Assembly (NCBI GenBank): GCA_900544875.1
Contig: UQWS01000010.1
Span: 5,265 to 69,264, forward strand
Reading direction: 5' to 3'
Length of the DNA: 64,000 bases
Origin: an uncultured Collinsella sp.
Lineage (GTDB): Bacteria > Actinomycetota > Coriobacteriia > Coriobacteriales > Coriobacteriaceae
Within the stretch, counting starts at the first letter, position 1. Each line of letters begins with the position of its first letter. The position numbers and the translations under genes are program-made. Below, in pieces: positions 18,395 to 26,399 of this stretch. A model generated the notes under the pieces. That model did no database searches, was not told where the DNA came from, and was given only the letters and a program-made list of their open reading frames with translations.

Positions 18395-19447
18395 ATGAAT
18401 CCCAAGACTAAATCTCAGGACATTCGCGACTTGAGCCAAAACGATATTCGCGAGCTCGTGGCCGAACTTGGCCAGCCCGCCTTCCGCGCGAAGCAGCTCA
18501 TCGAATGGGTCTTTGAGAAGAACGTTTGTTCGTTTGACGATATGACCAACCTTCCCAAGGCTTTCCGTGAGCAGCTTAAAGAGGCTTTTGCCTTTGATAC
18601 GCCGACTGAACTCACCAAGCAGGTTTCCAAAGATGGCTCGCGCAAGTATCTGCTCGAGTACCACGATGGCATTTCCGTCGAGACTGTCGGCATGCCCCGT
18701 CGTAACAAGCTTTCCGTCTGCGTTTCCACCCAGGCAGGCTGCGGCATGGGCTGCGCCTTTTGCGCCACCGGTCTCAACGGCCTCAAGCGCTCTCTGACCG
18801 CTCAAGAGATCGTCGACCAGGTGCTTCATGTATCCAACGACTTTGGCGAGCGTGCCACAAGTGTTGTCTTCATGGGCCAGGGCGAGCCGTTTGCCAACTA
18901 CGACGAGGTTCTCAAGGCACTGCGTATCCTCAACGACCCCGATGGCATCGGTATCGGCGCTCGTCACCTCACCGTCTCTACCAGCGGCGTTATTCCCGGT
19001 ATTCGCAAATTTGCCGATATCCCCGAGCAGTTCACGCTTGCCGTTTCCCTGCATTCCGCCATCCAGTCGACGCGCAATAAGCTCATGCCCGGTGTTAAGA
19101 AGTACACGCTGCTTCGCCTTCACGAAGCGCTTCAGCTCTACACCGAGAAGACTGGCCGCCGCCCGACCTATGAGTATGCCATGATCGAAGGCGTCAACGA
19201 CACGAATCCCGAGATGCAGGCACTCTGCGACTTCTGCGAGGGAACGCTGTGCCACGTTAACCTGATTCAACTTAACGACATCGAGGGCAGCCCGCTCAAG
19301 CCGTCGCCGATTCATAAGGTTGAGGATCTTCAGCGTCGTCTTGAGTCCCGTGGCATCGAGACCACGATTCGTAACTCCCGTGGTAACGATATTGACGCCG
19401 CTTGCGGACAGCTGAAACAGCGCTTCAAAGTTCAGAAGAACGCATAG
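18395..19447 (+). CDS. rlmN: Dual-specificity 23S rRNA/tRNA A2503/A37 methyltransferase RlmN
   Basis: Radical-SAM enzyme that adds a C2-methyl to A2503 of 23S rRNA and to A37 of some tRNAs. 350 aa, usual length. The cluster motif is Cys116-x3-Cys120-x2-Cys123 (CGMGCAFC); the second catalytic cysteine is in DAACGQL near the C-terminus. Other signatures include VFMGQGEPF and VSLHSA. It diverges from ddl. It is distinguished from Cfr by context and sequence style, although the families are close. Confidence 0.95.
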   Translation: MNPKTKSQDIRDLSQNDIRELVAELGQPAFRAKQLIEWVFEKNVCSFDDMTNLPKAFREQLKEAFAFDTPTELTKQVSKDGSRKYLLEYHDGISVETVGMPRRNKLSVCVSTQAGCGMGCAFCATGLNGLKRSLTAQEIVDQVLHVSNDFGERATSVVFMGQGEPFANYDEVLKALRILNDPDGIGIGARHLTVSTSGVIPGIRKFADIPEQFTLAVSLHSAIQSTRNKLMPGVKKYTLLRLHEALQLYTEKTGRRPTYEYAMIEGVNDTNPEMQALCDFCEGTLCHVNLIQLNDIEGSPLKPSPIHKVEDLQRRLESRGIETTIRNSRGNDIDAACGQLKQRFKVQKNA

Positions 19448-19465
19448 GGGAGTCGCACTCCAAAA

Positions 19466-19481
19466 CGTTTCATGTGAAACA
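19466..19481. promoter_or_regulatory. parS-like site, two mismatches
   Basis: CGTTTCATGTGAAACA differs from the parS palindrome at two positions (first base and the central C). It lies just before the rlmN terminator, about 2.1 kb from the main parS cluster. Binding by ParB is plausible but unproven. Confidence 0.45.
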
Positions 19482-19484
19482 TCG

Positions 19485-19522
19485 AACGGCCCCGGTTGCA
19501 GGATATGCAACCGGGGCCGTTT
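19485..19522 (+). terminator. Terminator of rlmN
   Basis: A 16-bp perfect stem AACGGCCCCGGTTGCA / TGCAACCGGGGCCGTT followed by TCATTTATT. Confidence 0.85.
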
Positions 19523-19580
19523 CATTTATTGACCTCAATTTTGAATCAGTTGCTTCCTGTCCCATTTTTTACGGCCAAAA

Positions 19581-19620
19581 TAAGGGGCCCTTGTCTCATG
19601 AATCAGACAAGGGCCCCTTA
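19581..19620 (-). terminator. Terminator of the parAB transcription unit
   Basis: A 16-bp perfect stem TAAGGGGCCCTTGTCT / AGACAAGGGCCCCTTA, followed on the minus strand by TTTTGG. It lies after the last minus-strand gene of the par operon. Confidence 0.85.
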
Positions 19621-19646
19621 GAATATGCTGAGTAATTGTTTGGTAC

Positions 19647-19901
19647 CTAATAGCCTACATTTTCCCATTGGTTGCTAACCCAACCTTGATTAATCTTGGG
19701 ATTCTTCGTTACCTGAGCAGTACGCATGGCAACATCTTCTGTCATAACATCCATTTTCTTCTTGGATGTATCAACGATATCTTGCGCGCCACGAAGCAAA
19801 CGACCTCGAAGTTCATCGTCTGTCGCGATCTTATAGCCAGCAAAGGCACCAGCCGCGACAGTCGTCACCAATGCAATCGCAGTAAAAACCTTATTCCTCA
19901 T
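19647..19901 (-). CDS. Small membrane protein overlapping parB
   Basis: 84 aa. One N-terminal membrane segment (about 4-24: VFTAIALVTTVAAGAFAGY) and a mostly helical, charged cytosolic tail, similar in layout to YtxH-like proteins. The start chosen is ATG 19901 behind AAGGAGG; it overlaps the parB stop by 11 nt, so translation is coupled. It is the last gene before the par terminator. I do not recognise a family. A tether between ParB or the origin and the membrane is conceivable but is only inference. Confidence 0.75.
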   Translation of the reverse strand: MRNKVFTAIALVTTVAAGAFAGYKIATDDELRGRLLRGAQDIVDTSKKKMDVMTEDVAMRTAQVTKNPKINQGWVSNQWENVGY

Positions 19902-20796
19902 CTTGGCCTCCTTGATCAAACTGAATCATTTCAGCAAGAATACGAGAGAGCTCTTCCTCGTCTTTAAACTCAATCTCAATCTTATTCTTTCCACGCGAGC
20001 TCTTCACACGCACGTTGGTATTAAATACCTGACGGAGTACACGCGCAGCCTTTTTAAAAGACTGAGGCGTTGCAGGCCGCGGCGTCTTAGGTGTCTCTCC
20101 GGCAGAAAACAATGGAGCAAGATTTTCTGTCGCTCTTACGGAAAGGCCCTCCGCAACAACCTTCTCTGCAAGTCGAATTCGAGCATCCTCATAGGGAACT
20201 GCAAGAATCGCACGTGCGTGACCAGCAGTAAGTTTACCCTCAAAAATCATCTGCTGAACTACTTCGGGGAGATCGAGAAGGCGCAGCGAGTTTGTAATTG
20301 CAGAGCGTGACTTGCTTACGGCCTTCGACAATGCCTCCTGTGTCATACCGCTAGCATCGATGAGCTGGCGATAGCCCTTAGCCTCTTCGACGGGATTCAG
20401 ATCAGAACGCTGAAGGTTTTCGATAAGAGCAAGAGCCAGCATCTCTTCATCATTAACATCTTTAATGATGACAGGCAGTTCCTCAAGACCGGCAAGCTTT
20501 GACGCCTGGTAACGACGCTCACCAGCGATGATCTCATAGCCGTTTCCATGCTTGCGAACCAAGAGCGGCTGCAAAACGCCATGTTCTTGGATTGACTCGC
20601 TCAACTCGCGAAGTTCAGTTTCATTAAAGTGAATTCGCGGTTGATTAGGGTTGGGAACGATATCCTCAATAGGTAGTTTTGTTTCAGATGCGGCATTTGA
20701 AGCAGATGCAGCAGAACCACCGGTCTCATACTCAGCCTCTGAGACCAAAGCATTGAGTCCGCGTCCCAATCCACCACGTTTCTTTGCACTAGGCAC
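19891..20796 (-). CDS. parB: Chromosome-partitioning protein ParB
   Basis: Centromere-binding CTP-dependent clamp protein, 301 aa. The N-terminal CTPase part has IVPNPNQPR and the arginine motif GERRYQA; the central helix-turn-helix is MTQEALSKAVSKSRSAITNSLRLL; the C-terminal dimer domain is short and charged. It overlaps parA by 8 nt. Three perfect parS sites lie directly upstream of parA. Confidence 0.96.
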   Translation of the reverse strand: MPSAKKRGGLGRGLNALVSEAEYETGGSAASASNAASETKLPIEDIVPNPNQPRIHFNETELRELSESIQEHGVLQPLLVRKHGNGYEIIAGERRYQASKLAGLEELPVIIKDVNDEEMLALALIENLQRSDLNPVEEAKGYRQLIDASGMTQEALSKAVSKSRSAITNSLRLLDLPEVVQQMIFEGKLTAGHARAILAVPYEDARIRLAEKVVAEGLSVRATENLAPLFSAGETPKTPRPATPQSFKKAARVLRQVFNTNVRVKSSRGKNKIEIEFKDEEELSRILAEMIQFDQGGQDEE

Positions 20797-21589
20797 GCTT
20801 GATCACCTCTTTTGCAAGGTTCATATACGCTTTTGTACCCTTGTTTTGAGGTGCATAGGTAATTACCGGTTCTCCAAAAGACGGAGCTTCAGAGATTTTA
20901 ACCGTACGGGGAATCAGTGTCTTAAACGCCTTATCACCAAAGTACGATTGAACTTCCTCAACAACCTGATTCGACAAAGAAGTACGTGAGTCATACATGG
21001 TCATAAGCACGCCATAGGTGTCTAAGCCCTTGTTCAGACGTGATTTGACCATCTTCATTGACTCAAGCAGCTTCGTAACGCCCTCGAGTGCGTAATACTC
21101 ACACTGGATTGGAATCAAAACGCTATCTGCTGCGGTCAAGGCATTGATAGTAAGCAGGCCGAGCGAAGGAGGACAGTCAATGAAAATAAAATCGAACTCG
21201 TCCTGAATCGGCTCAAGCAAATCTTTGAGGCGGGTTTCACGAGCAATTGCGCTTACGAGCTCAATTTCGGCACCTGCAAGCTGAATCGTAGCTGGAATTA
21301 CGAATACCTTTTTGCAATTTGTATCAAGAACAAGCGATTCTGCCGGCACATCATTCAACAATGCATCATAGATGCAGTGATCAAGGTCTTCTTTTTCAAT
21401 TCCAAATCCACTGGTGCTGTTTCCCTGCGGATCAAAATCGACAATCAGTGTCTTACGACCCTGCTCACCCAGTGCTGCTGCAAGGTTTACAGCCGTCGTT
21501 GACTTACCGACGCCGCCTTTTTGATTGATGATTGCAATGATACGCGTGTCTTTTGCGCTCTTAGAACGCTTAACGTCGCGAAATCCCAC
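20789..21589 (-). CDS. parA: Chromosome-partitioning ATPase ParA
   Basis: Cytosolic, nucleoid-binding Walker ATPase that drives origin segregation with ParB. 266 aa. Deviant Walker A NQKGGVGKSTT near residues 23-33, Walker A' region VDFDPQGN, and Walker B FIFIDCPPSLG. The start follows GGAGG. An N-terminal basic extension of about 14 residues (GFRDVKRSKSAKD) precedes the core. Confidence 0.96.
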   Translation of the reverse strand: MGFRDVKRSKSAKDTRIIAIINQKGGVGKSTTAVNLAAALGEQGRKTLIVDFDPQGNSTSGFGIEKEDLDHCIYDALLNDVPAESLVLDTNCKKVFVIPATIQLAGAEIELVSAIARETRLKDLLEPIQDEFDFIFIDCPPSLGLLTINALTAADSVLIPIQCEYYALEGVTKLLESMKMVKSRLNKGLDTYGVLMTMYDSRTSLSNQVVEEVQSYFGDKAFKTLIPRTVKISEAPSFGEPVITYAPQNKGTKAYMNLAKEVIKRA

Positions 21590-21628
21590 GGTCCCTCCTG
21601 GTGTGTATTAAAGCTGTCAAACGGAGGA

Positions 21629-21644
21629 TGTTTCACGTGAAACA
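21629..21644. promoter_or_regulatory. parS site 1
   Basis: Perfect palindrome TGTTTCACGTGAAACA, the universal chromosomal parS consensus, 39 bp before the parA start. Confidence 0.95.
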
Positions 21645-21667
21645 TTCCGATTCGATATCAACCGCCA

Positions 21668-21683
21668 TGTTTCACGTGAAACA
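21668..21683. promoter_or_regulatory. parS site 2
   Basis: Perfect TGTTTCACGTGAAACA, spaced 39 bp (start to start) from sites 1 and 3, so all three are regularly phased. Confidence 0.95.
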
Positions 21684-21706
21684 CTGCAAGTTGTTAGTAT
21701 CCATTA

Positions 21707-21722
21707 TGTTTCACGTGAAACA
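21707..21722. promoter_or_regulatory. parS site 3
   Basis: Perfect TGTTTCACGTGAAACA ending one base before the rsmG stop codon. The three sites at 39-bp steps form a compact ParB loading array that also overlaps the parA control region. Confidence 0.95.
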
Positions 21723-21723
21723 T

Positions 21724-22461
21724 CTAGGCAAGCGGATTCTTCTTTGCCATGCCATTTGCACGAGGCAATGAAACGGATGCTGGATGACTCTTCTTAAGAA
21801 CAATGAACTCCCTGTGGCCCAAGCCCTCAGGCAAATCGATTGCGTCATTCAGAAGCAAAGTGAAGCCGCAAATCTTAGCTGCTGACATGCCGGAAGCAAG
21901 CTCCTCATCCGAAGGATTGCCCTTGGTGATAACAAATAGACCTCCATCCTTGAGGAACGGAGCCGCATACTCAACAAGAATCGGTAGAGGGGCAAGTGCG
22001 CGGGCGGTTACGACAGAAAACTGCTTCTTATGGCTTCGAGCATATTCTTCAAGGCGATCATGAATCGCATGAGCATGTTTCAACCCAAGAGTATGAACAA
22101 AAGAATTGACGGCATCAACCTTCTTACCAACAGAGTCAATATAAGTAGTTTTACGATGCGTGGCTATGGTTAACGGAATACCAGGGAAGCCCGCACCTGT
22201 CCCCATATCGAGCAGAGCTCCCTCAGGAGCCTTATTGATATAGGGGAGCAAAACAAGTGAGTCGAGGATATGAAGTACCGCAGCATCTTCTACGTTAAGA
22301 ATACGGGTGAGATTGGTTGTCTTATTTGTTTCTAGAACCAAATCCAAATGCTGAATACATTTCCTCAGCTCAACATCAGTTACGCTCAAGGAATACTCTT
22401 TGCAATAGGAAGTTAGACGACTCAACATCTCGTCAGCCTGCTGATCAGTAAGTACTAACAA
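21724..22461 (-). CDS. rsmG: 16S rRNA (guanine527-N7)-methyltransferase
   Basis: SAM-dependent methyltransferase acting on G527 of 16S rRNA, 245 aa. The SAM motif is LLDMGTGAGFPGIPL, followed by YIDSVGKK and VTARALAPL. The longest frame begins with a TTG at 22509 inside the U-run of the upstream jag terminator, which cannot be right. A TTG at 22461 has AGAAAGGAG 6 nt upstream and gives the usual family length, so I choose it. It lies between jag and parA, the common actinobacterial order. Confidence 0.93.
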   Translation of the reverse strand: MLVLTDQQADEMLSRLTSYCKEYSLSVTDVELRKCIQHLDLVLETNKTTNLTRILNVEDAAVLHILDSLVLLPYINKAPEGALLDMGTGAGFPGIPLTIATHRKTTYIDSVGKKVDAVNSFVHTLGLKHAHAIHDRLEEYARSHKKQFSVVTARALAPLPILVEYAAPFLKDGGLFVITKGNPSDEELASGMSAAKICGFTLLLNDAIDLPEGLGHREFIVLKKSHPASVSLPRANGMAKKNPLA

Positions 22462-22506
22462 CGAAAGCTCCTTTCTGACAAAAATCAGTGTATCGAGAAC
22501 TTTTGA

Positions 22507-22539
22507 CAAAAAAAGGGGACGTGGAAACCACGTCCCCTT
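22507..22539 (-). terminator. Terminator between jag and rsmG
   Basis: A 12-bp perfect stem AAGGGGACGTGG / CCACGTCCCCTT with a 3-nt loop and a run of seven T on the minus strand. It separates the yidC-jag unit from rsmG. Confidence 0.88.
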
Positions 22540-22557
22540 AGCATAAGCTCGAGTAGA

Positions 22558-23127
22558 TTATCGAGCAACAATCACCACATGGCGATCAGGGTCAGAACCC
22601 TCAGAATGAGTATCGACTGCATCGTTGCCACGAAGTGCAATGTGAACCAGTCGGCGCTCGTAGGCATTCATGGGCGGAAGCGAAACACTCTTATGAGTGC
22701 GGATGGCACGCTCGGCAGCAGACTGAGCCATGGAGGCGACCTTATCCTGACGGCGACTCTTGTATCCCTCGACGTCCACTACAACCGGATACCTAAAGCC
22801 AAGCTTGCGGCTCACCAGCAAAGAGAACATAAACTGAAGAGCATCAAGAGTGCGACCATGACGGCCAATGAGAACAGCAAGGTCGGGAGCCGTTACATCC
22901 AAAATCAGCTCACCCTCGTCGCCCTCATACTCATCGATAGGAGAGTTGGCGGCATCGAAGTGCGAAAGGATGGAACGCAGGATGGAAATCGCAACATCGG
23001 CAATGGTGTCGAGCTCCTCGTCGGTCAGCTCTTCACCAGCCTTGTAGCGCTGTGCAATCTCGGGATAATCGCCCGCGACCTGCGGGGCAACCTCCTCAAG
23101 CATATCCTCGATGATCTCTTCAGACAT
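22558..23127 (-). CDS. jag: KhpB/Jag-type RNA-binding protein
   Basis: 189 aa. KH domain (about 55-125, LIGRHGRTLDALQFMFSLLV) followed by an R3H domain (about 128-189, RAIRTHKSVSLPPMNAYERRLVHIAL). KhpB with KhpA binds many transcripts and affects cell division in Gram-positives. The acidic N-terminus stands in for the Jag-N domain. The start chosen is ATG 23127 with TTGGAG upstream. It follows yidC, as in most Gram-positives. Confidence 0.92.
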   Translation of the reverse strand: MSEEIIEDMLEEVAPQVAGDYPEIAQRYKAGEELTDEELDTIADVAISILRSILSHFDAANSPIDEYEGDEGELILDVTAPDLAVLIGRHGRTLDALQFMFSLLVSRKLGFRYPVVVDVEGYKSRRQDKVASMAQSAAERAIRTHKSVSLPPMNAYERRLVHIALRGNDAVDTHSEGSDPDRHVVIVAR

Positions 23128-23171
23128 AACGTACTCCAAAAGTTAGGTACCTAAATAAGATTGATATCCCA

Positions 23172-23942
23172 CTACTTCTTCTTGTGCGGGCGCGGCTTCT
23201 TCTCGCGACGAGTGACCTCAACCTGCAGCGGCGCGTTCTTAAGGCGCTCCTCCTCATCGGCCTTCGCCTTGTCGATGACCTTCTGCGTCACAAAAATCTG
23301 CTGGATAACCTGCCAAGCAGACGAGACGTCGTAGTACAGCAGAACACCAACGGGAAGGCTCCAGCCCATCCAAAGCATCATGACCGTCATGACAACGGCC
23401 ATCATACGCATGCTCTGAGCCTGCTGGCCGGTCTGGTTGCGCGACATATAGAGCTGCGGAATCAGGGTCAGGACAGCGAACAGGATCAGGCAGACCAGCG
23501 CAGGCAGCGCGACCATAAAGCCATCGGCAAAGGAGGCACTCGGCGTGGTGGTCAGGTCGGGCAGAATATTAAAGAACGAGAACGTGCCGTCGTTAAAGTA
23601 GTCCGGCAGGTTACGCAGCAGCGTAAATAGGGCGAACAGGACAGGCATCTGAATCAACAGCGGCAGACAACCAGCCATCGGGTTGAACTTGTTCTCGCTG
23701 TAGAACTTCTGCATTTCCTCGGCCTGACGCTGGGGATCGTCGGCATAGCGCTCCTGGATCTCGAGCATCTTGGGCTGCAGCACCTGCATGCGTGCCGTCG
23801 ACTTAGTCGACTTGAGCATAAGCGGCGTCAGCAGCAGACGGATGATGACCACCAGGATGATAATGGACAGGCCCCAGTCGACCGCAAAGGTCTGGATGAG
23901 CTTGAGCAGCTCGAAAAGGATGTTAACGATCCAATCCCACAT
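23172..23942 (-). CDS. yidC: Membrane protein insertase YidC
   Basis: 256 aa integral membrane insertase of the Oxa1/YidC family. Membrane segments include about 20-42 (DWGLSIIILVVIIRLLLTPLM, with the conserved hydrophilic-groove Arg), about 96-112, about 145-165 and about 185-215. The coiled C1 loop (KSTKSTARMQVLQPKMLEIQ) and PMAGCLPLLIQMP are typical. It has a basic tail (REKKPRPHKKK) that can bind ribosomes. No signal peptide, so it may be the short actinobacterial form. Confidence 0.95.
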   Translation of the reverse strand: MWDWIVNILFELLKLIQTFAVDWGLSIIILVVIIRLLLTPLMLKSTKSTARMQVLQPKMLEIQERYADDPQRQAEEMQKFYSENKFNPMAGCLPLLIQMPVLFALFTLLRNLPDYFNDGTFSFFNILPDLTTTPSASFADGFMVALPALVCLILFAVLTLIPQLYMSRNQTGQQAQSMRMMAVVMTVMMLWMGWSLPVGVLLYYDVSSAWQVIQQIFVTQKVIDKAKADEEERLKNAPLQVEVTRREKKPRPHKKK

Positions 23943-23971
23943 GTAAGTTTTCCTCCGATAGCGAGTGCCCG

Positions 23972-24196
23972 CTAGGGCACAGGGTCATAACCGCCGACGT
24001 GCAGGGGATTGCAGCGAGCGATGCGCCTCACGGCAAGCCAGCAGCCTCTCAAAACACCGTACTTCTCAATCGCCTGGACGGCGTATTGCGAGCACGTTGG
24101 GTAATAAATGCAGGCGTCAGGCAATAAGGGCGAAATAACCTGTTGATATATGCGAATAGGAGCGATGGCAACACGTCGCAAAACGTGATTGCTCAT
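23972..24196 (-). CDS. yidD: Membrane protein insertion efficiency factor YidD
   Basis: 74 aa. The hallmark pattern is YQQVISPLLPDACIYYPTCSQYAVQAI with conserved cysteines, followed by RRIARCNPLHVGGYDPVP. It is a membrane-associated helper of YidC. It overlaps rnpA by 4 nt (ATGA) and is followed by yidC after 29 nt. Confidence 0.95.
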   Translation of the reverse strand: MSNHVLRRVAIAPIRIYQQVISPLLPDACIYYPTCSQYAVQAIEKYGVLRGCWLAVRRIARCNPLHVGGYDPVP

Positions 24197-24531
24197 CGCT
24201 CCTCCCCGGCAACGCCGGCGCGTTTCATAAGCGAACGCAATGCATTGTCCATCTCCTGAGGCGAAGAAACCCTCGTCTTGGGAGTTGCGAACAAGATGAT
24301 GTCATAACCCGCAACGGGAAATCCACAGCTGCGGGCGGCCTCGCGCATCACACGCTTAGAACGGTTGCGCACGACAGCACAACCGAGCCGTTTAGCACCA
24401 ACGAAGGCGACCCTTCCGGAGTCGCCTTCGCCAACCGATTCACATATGGTCATTCGAATCAGAGGGTGATTGAAACGACGCCCCTGACTGAACACATGCT
24501 CGAAATCTTGCCGAGACTTAATAGTCTTCAT
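24193..24531 (-). CDS. rnpA: Ribonuclease P protein component
   Basis: 112 aa basic protein subunit of RNase P, which matures tRNA 5' ends. It has the RNA-binding signature RLGCAVVRNRSKRVMREAAR (RNR motif). It sits between rpmH and yidD as is standard at bacterial origins. Confidence 0.95.
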   Translation of the reverse strand: MKTIKSRQDFEHVFSQGRRFNHPLIRMTICESVGEGDSGRVAFVGAKRLGCAVVRNRSKRVMREAARSCGFPVAGYDIILFATPKTRVSSPQEMDNALRSLMKRAGVAGEER

Positions 24532-24551
24532 GCGAGATGTGTGTATCGCTG

Positions 24552-24686
24552 CTAGACAGTGAGACGCTTGCGGCCCTTGGCGCGACGACGGGCGAGCACG
24601 GCACGACCACCCTTAGTGGCCATACGGGCACGGAAGCCATGGGTCTTGGCACGCTTACGCTTATTAGGCTGATACGTACGCTTCAT
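24552..24686 (-). CDS. rpmH: Ribosomal protein bL34
   Basis: 44 aa, very basic, beginning MKRTYQPNKRKRAK and ending GRKRLTV, the family consensus and length. The start is ATG 24686 behind AGGAGG. It is the first gene of the leftward origin operon. Confidence 0.97.
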   Translation of the reverse strand: MKRTYQPNKRKRAKTHGFRARMATKGGRAVLARRRAKGRKRLTV

Positions 24687-24758
24687 CTTAAGTTCCTCCT
24701 GCTGCATTTCGAGTGTCCGCGGGGGCGCGGACGCAGATATAGACACGTGAGCTTGAAG

Positions 24759-24788
24759 ATTGTAGGGAAATCAATGTTCAAATGTCAA
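24759..24788 (-). promoter_or_regulatory. Promoter of rpmH operon
   Basis: On the minus strand: -35 TTGACA (24788-24783), 18-bp spacer, -10 TACAAT (24764-24759). A near-consensus sigma-70 promoter 73 bp upstream of rpmH. Confidence 0.82.
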
Positions 24789-25031
24789 GAAATCAAAGGT
24801 AAAAGGTTGCGCAGTTCACACGGTTCCCCCATAAGCCGAGCTCGATTTAGCGGTGCATGGCAACTTTTCACGATATTTCATCGAGTTTTCAACAGGTCAT
24901 GTTGGCAATGTTGAGAACTTTTCGTCCGTTTTCCAAAGTTTTCAACAGGTTTTGAAAAGTTGTCGAAAGATGAGAAACATTGCACGGTGAGCTACTATTT
25001 GTTCGAAACCTTTTGAAAGATTGCGAGCGGC
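24789..25031. other. Probable replication origin, left part (rpmH to GHKL gene)
   Basis: A gene-free interval rich in TTTTCAACAGG-type motifs: plus-strand copies at 24886-24896 and 24939-24949, and a reverse variant TGTTGAGAA at 24909-24917. TGAAAAGTTGTCGAAA at 24953-24968 recurs with one change at 28143-28158. Canonical TTATCCACA boxes are not seen. Together with the change of gene direction this marks oriC, but DnaA binding at these motifs is inference. Confidence 0.6.
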
Positions 25032-26384
25032 ATGTCTGACGACTTTTACACCATGGTCGATTCCGGAGACCCGGCACCCGACAACGAGCACATCACCGGC
25101 GTGCGCGAAGAGCGTGAGGAAGGCGAGCAGACGACCACGCAGGCGCCAAAAGCCATGTACGCCGCGCGCATCGCCGTCTATGACGACATGCTGTCGACAC
25201 CGCGTGTGATCGTCATTGATCCGCAAGATGTCCGCACGTATTTGGAAGAGACGACCAACACCGTCTACCAGTGCATGAAAGAACAAGGTGGCCATATCTC
25301 GCTCATGGTCATCCGCGAGATTGTCGAAAACTTTATCCACGCGCACTTCGCCGAGCCCATCATCTCGATTCTGGACGGCGGAGACACCATCCGCTTTGCT
25401 GATCAAGGACCCGGCATCGACGACAAGGAGCGCGCTTTCGACTTTGGCGTTACCAGCGCAAACAGCAAGATGAAGCGCTATATCCGTGGAACCGGAGCAG
25501 GGTTTCCCATGGTGCAGGAGTATTTGGAAAACGCCGGCGGGGCCGTGTCCATCGAGGACAACATGGGCAACGGCACCGTGGTTACGGTAAGCCTGGATCC
25601 TAAACGCGTGCAGGAAATCGAACGCGCCGGCGGGCGCGGTGCTGCCGTGCGGCCCGAGACGGAGCAGTCCGCATATCCCCTGCCGGGAGCTTTTGCGCAG
25701 CAGCCCATGGCAACGCAACAGATGCAGCCCCGCGTGGGACAGATGCAGCAGCCCGGAATGCTTCCTACACAAGAGTCCCAGGCGGCGTCGATGTCGATGC
25801 CGCCAAACGTGCCAGAGGCCATGCCGCTGGCGGATCAGGATGCAGCAGCAATGCAGCAGGCGACGGGGGCACCGGGTGGCCAGCAAATGGGATATCAGCC
25901 GTACCAACAGGGATATCCATATCAGCAGATGCCGCCACTGGGGTATGGCCAGCAGTTCCCACAGCAGTACCAGCAGGGATATCAGCAGCCGTACCAGCAG
26001 ATGCCGCAGCAGCAGTACAACCCCTGGGCCCAGCAGATGACTCCGCAGCCTTACCAACAGTGGCCTCAAAGTTTTCAACAGCAAATGCCGCCGATGCAGA
26101 GTTCTCAACAATCAGCAGCTCAAATGATGTATCCTAATGCAGCAAATCAGTATGCGCAGCCACAGCCGGACGTGTTCGTAAGCGATCGCGGCAACGCCGC
26201 GCTGGGCTATCTGGCGCAAAATCAAGCGTGCGGTGCAACCGATCTGGCGAGGGCGTTTGGAAACTCGGCCCCCACTTGGTCACGCACGCTCAATGACTTG
26301 GCGCAGGCCGGCTTGGTCATCAAGCATGGCCAGAAATACCATCTGACCGAACTCGGCGCCGCTCGTGTGCGAGCTCAGAGCTAA
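25032..26384 (+). CDS. GHKL-ATPase / winged-helix protein upstream of dnaA, unknown role
   Basis: 450 aa, no membrane segment. The N-terminal domain (about 45-190) is a GHKL ATPase with N-box REIVENFIHA (Glu96, Asn100), G1 DQGPGID (124-130) and G2 GTGAGFPM (153-160), but no HisKA phospho-histidine helices. A Gln/Pro/Met-rich repetitive linker (about 205-375, many QQ-Y-P units) follows. The C-terminal 68 residues look like a MarR-type winged helix (RGNAALGYLAQNQACGATDLARAFG ... LAQAGLVIKHGQKYHLTELG). It ends 15 nt before dnaA, so it probably shares the dnaA transcript. A nucleotide-dependent regulator of dnaA or of initiation is my inference; no family name is claimed. Confidence 0.75.
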   Translation: MSDDFYTMVDSGDPAPDNEHITGVREEREEGEQTTTQAPKAMYAARIAVYDDMLSTPRVIVIDPQDVRTYLEETTNTVYQCMKEQGGHISLMVIREIVENFIHAHFAEPIISILDGGDTIRFADQGPGIDDKERAFDFGVTSANSKMKRYIRGTGAGFPMVQEYLENAGGAVSIEDNMGNGTVVTVSLDPKRVQEIERAGGRGAAVRPETEQSAYPLPGAFAQQPMATQQMQPRVGQMQQPGMLPTQESQAASMSMPPNVPEAMPLADQDAAAMQQATGAPGGQQMGYQPYQQGYPYQQMPPLGYGQQFPQQYQQGYQQPYQQMPQQQYNPWAQQMTPQPYQQWPQSFQQQMPPMQSSQQSAAQMMYPNAANQYAQPQPDVFVSDRGNAALGYLAQNQACGATDLARAFGNSAPTWSRTLNDLAQAGLVIKHGQKYHLTELGAARVRAQS

Positions 26385-26399
26385 AGAACGGGAGAGACA

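Noticed and set aside
18299..19525. Long frame antisense to rlmN
   Set aside because: Opposite a complete, recognisable rlmN; no independent support.
25888..26110. Tandem repeat or CRISPR-like pattern in the CAG-rich stretch
   Set aside because: The repetition follows Gln/Pro/Tyr codons in frame and has irregular period and no spacers; it is a low-complexity protein linker.
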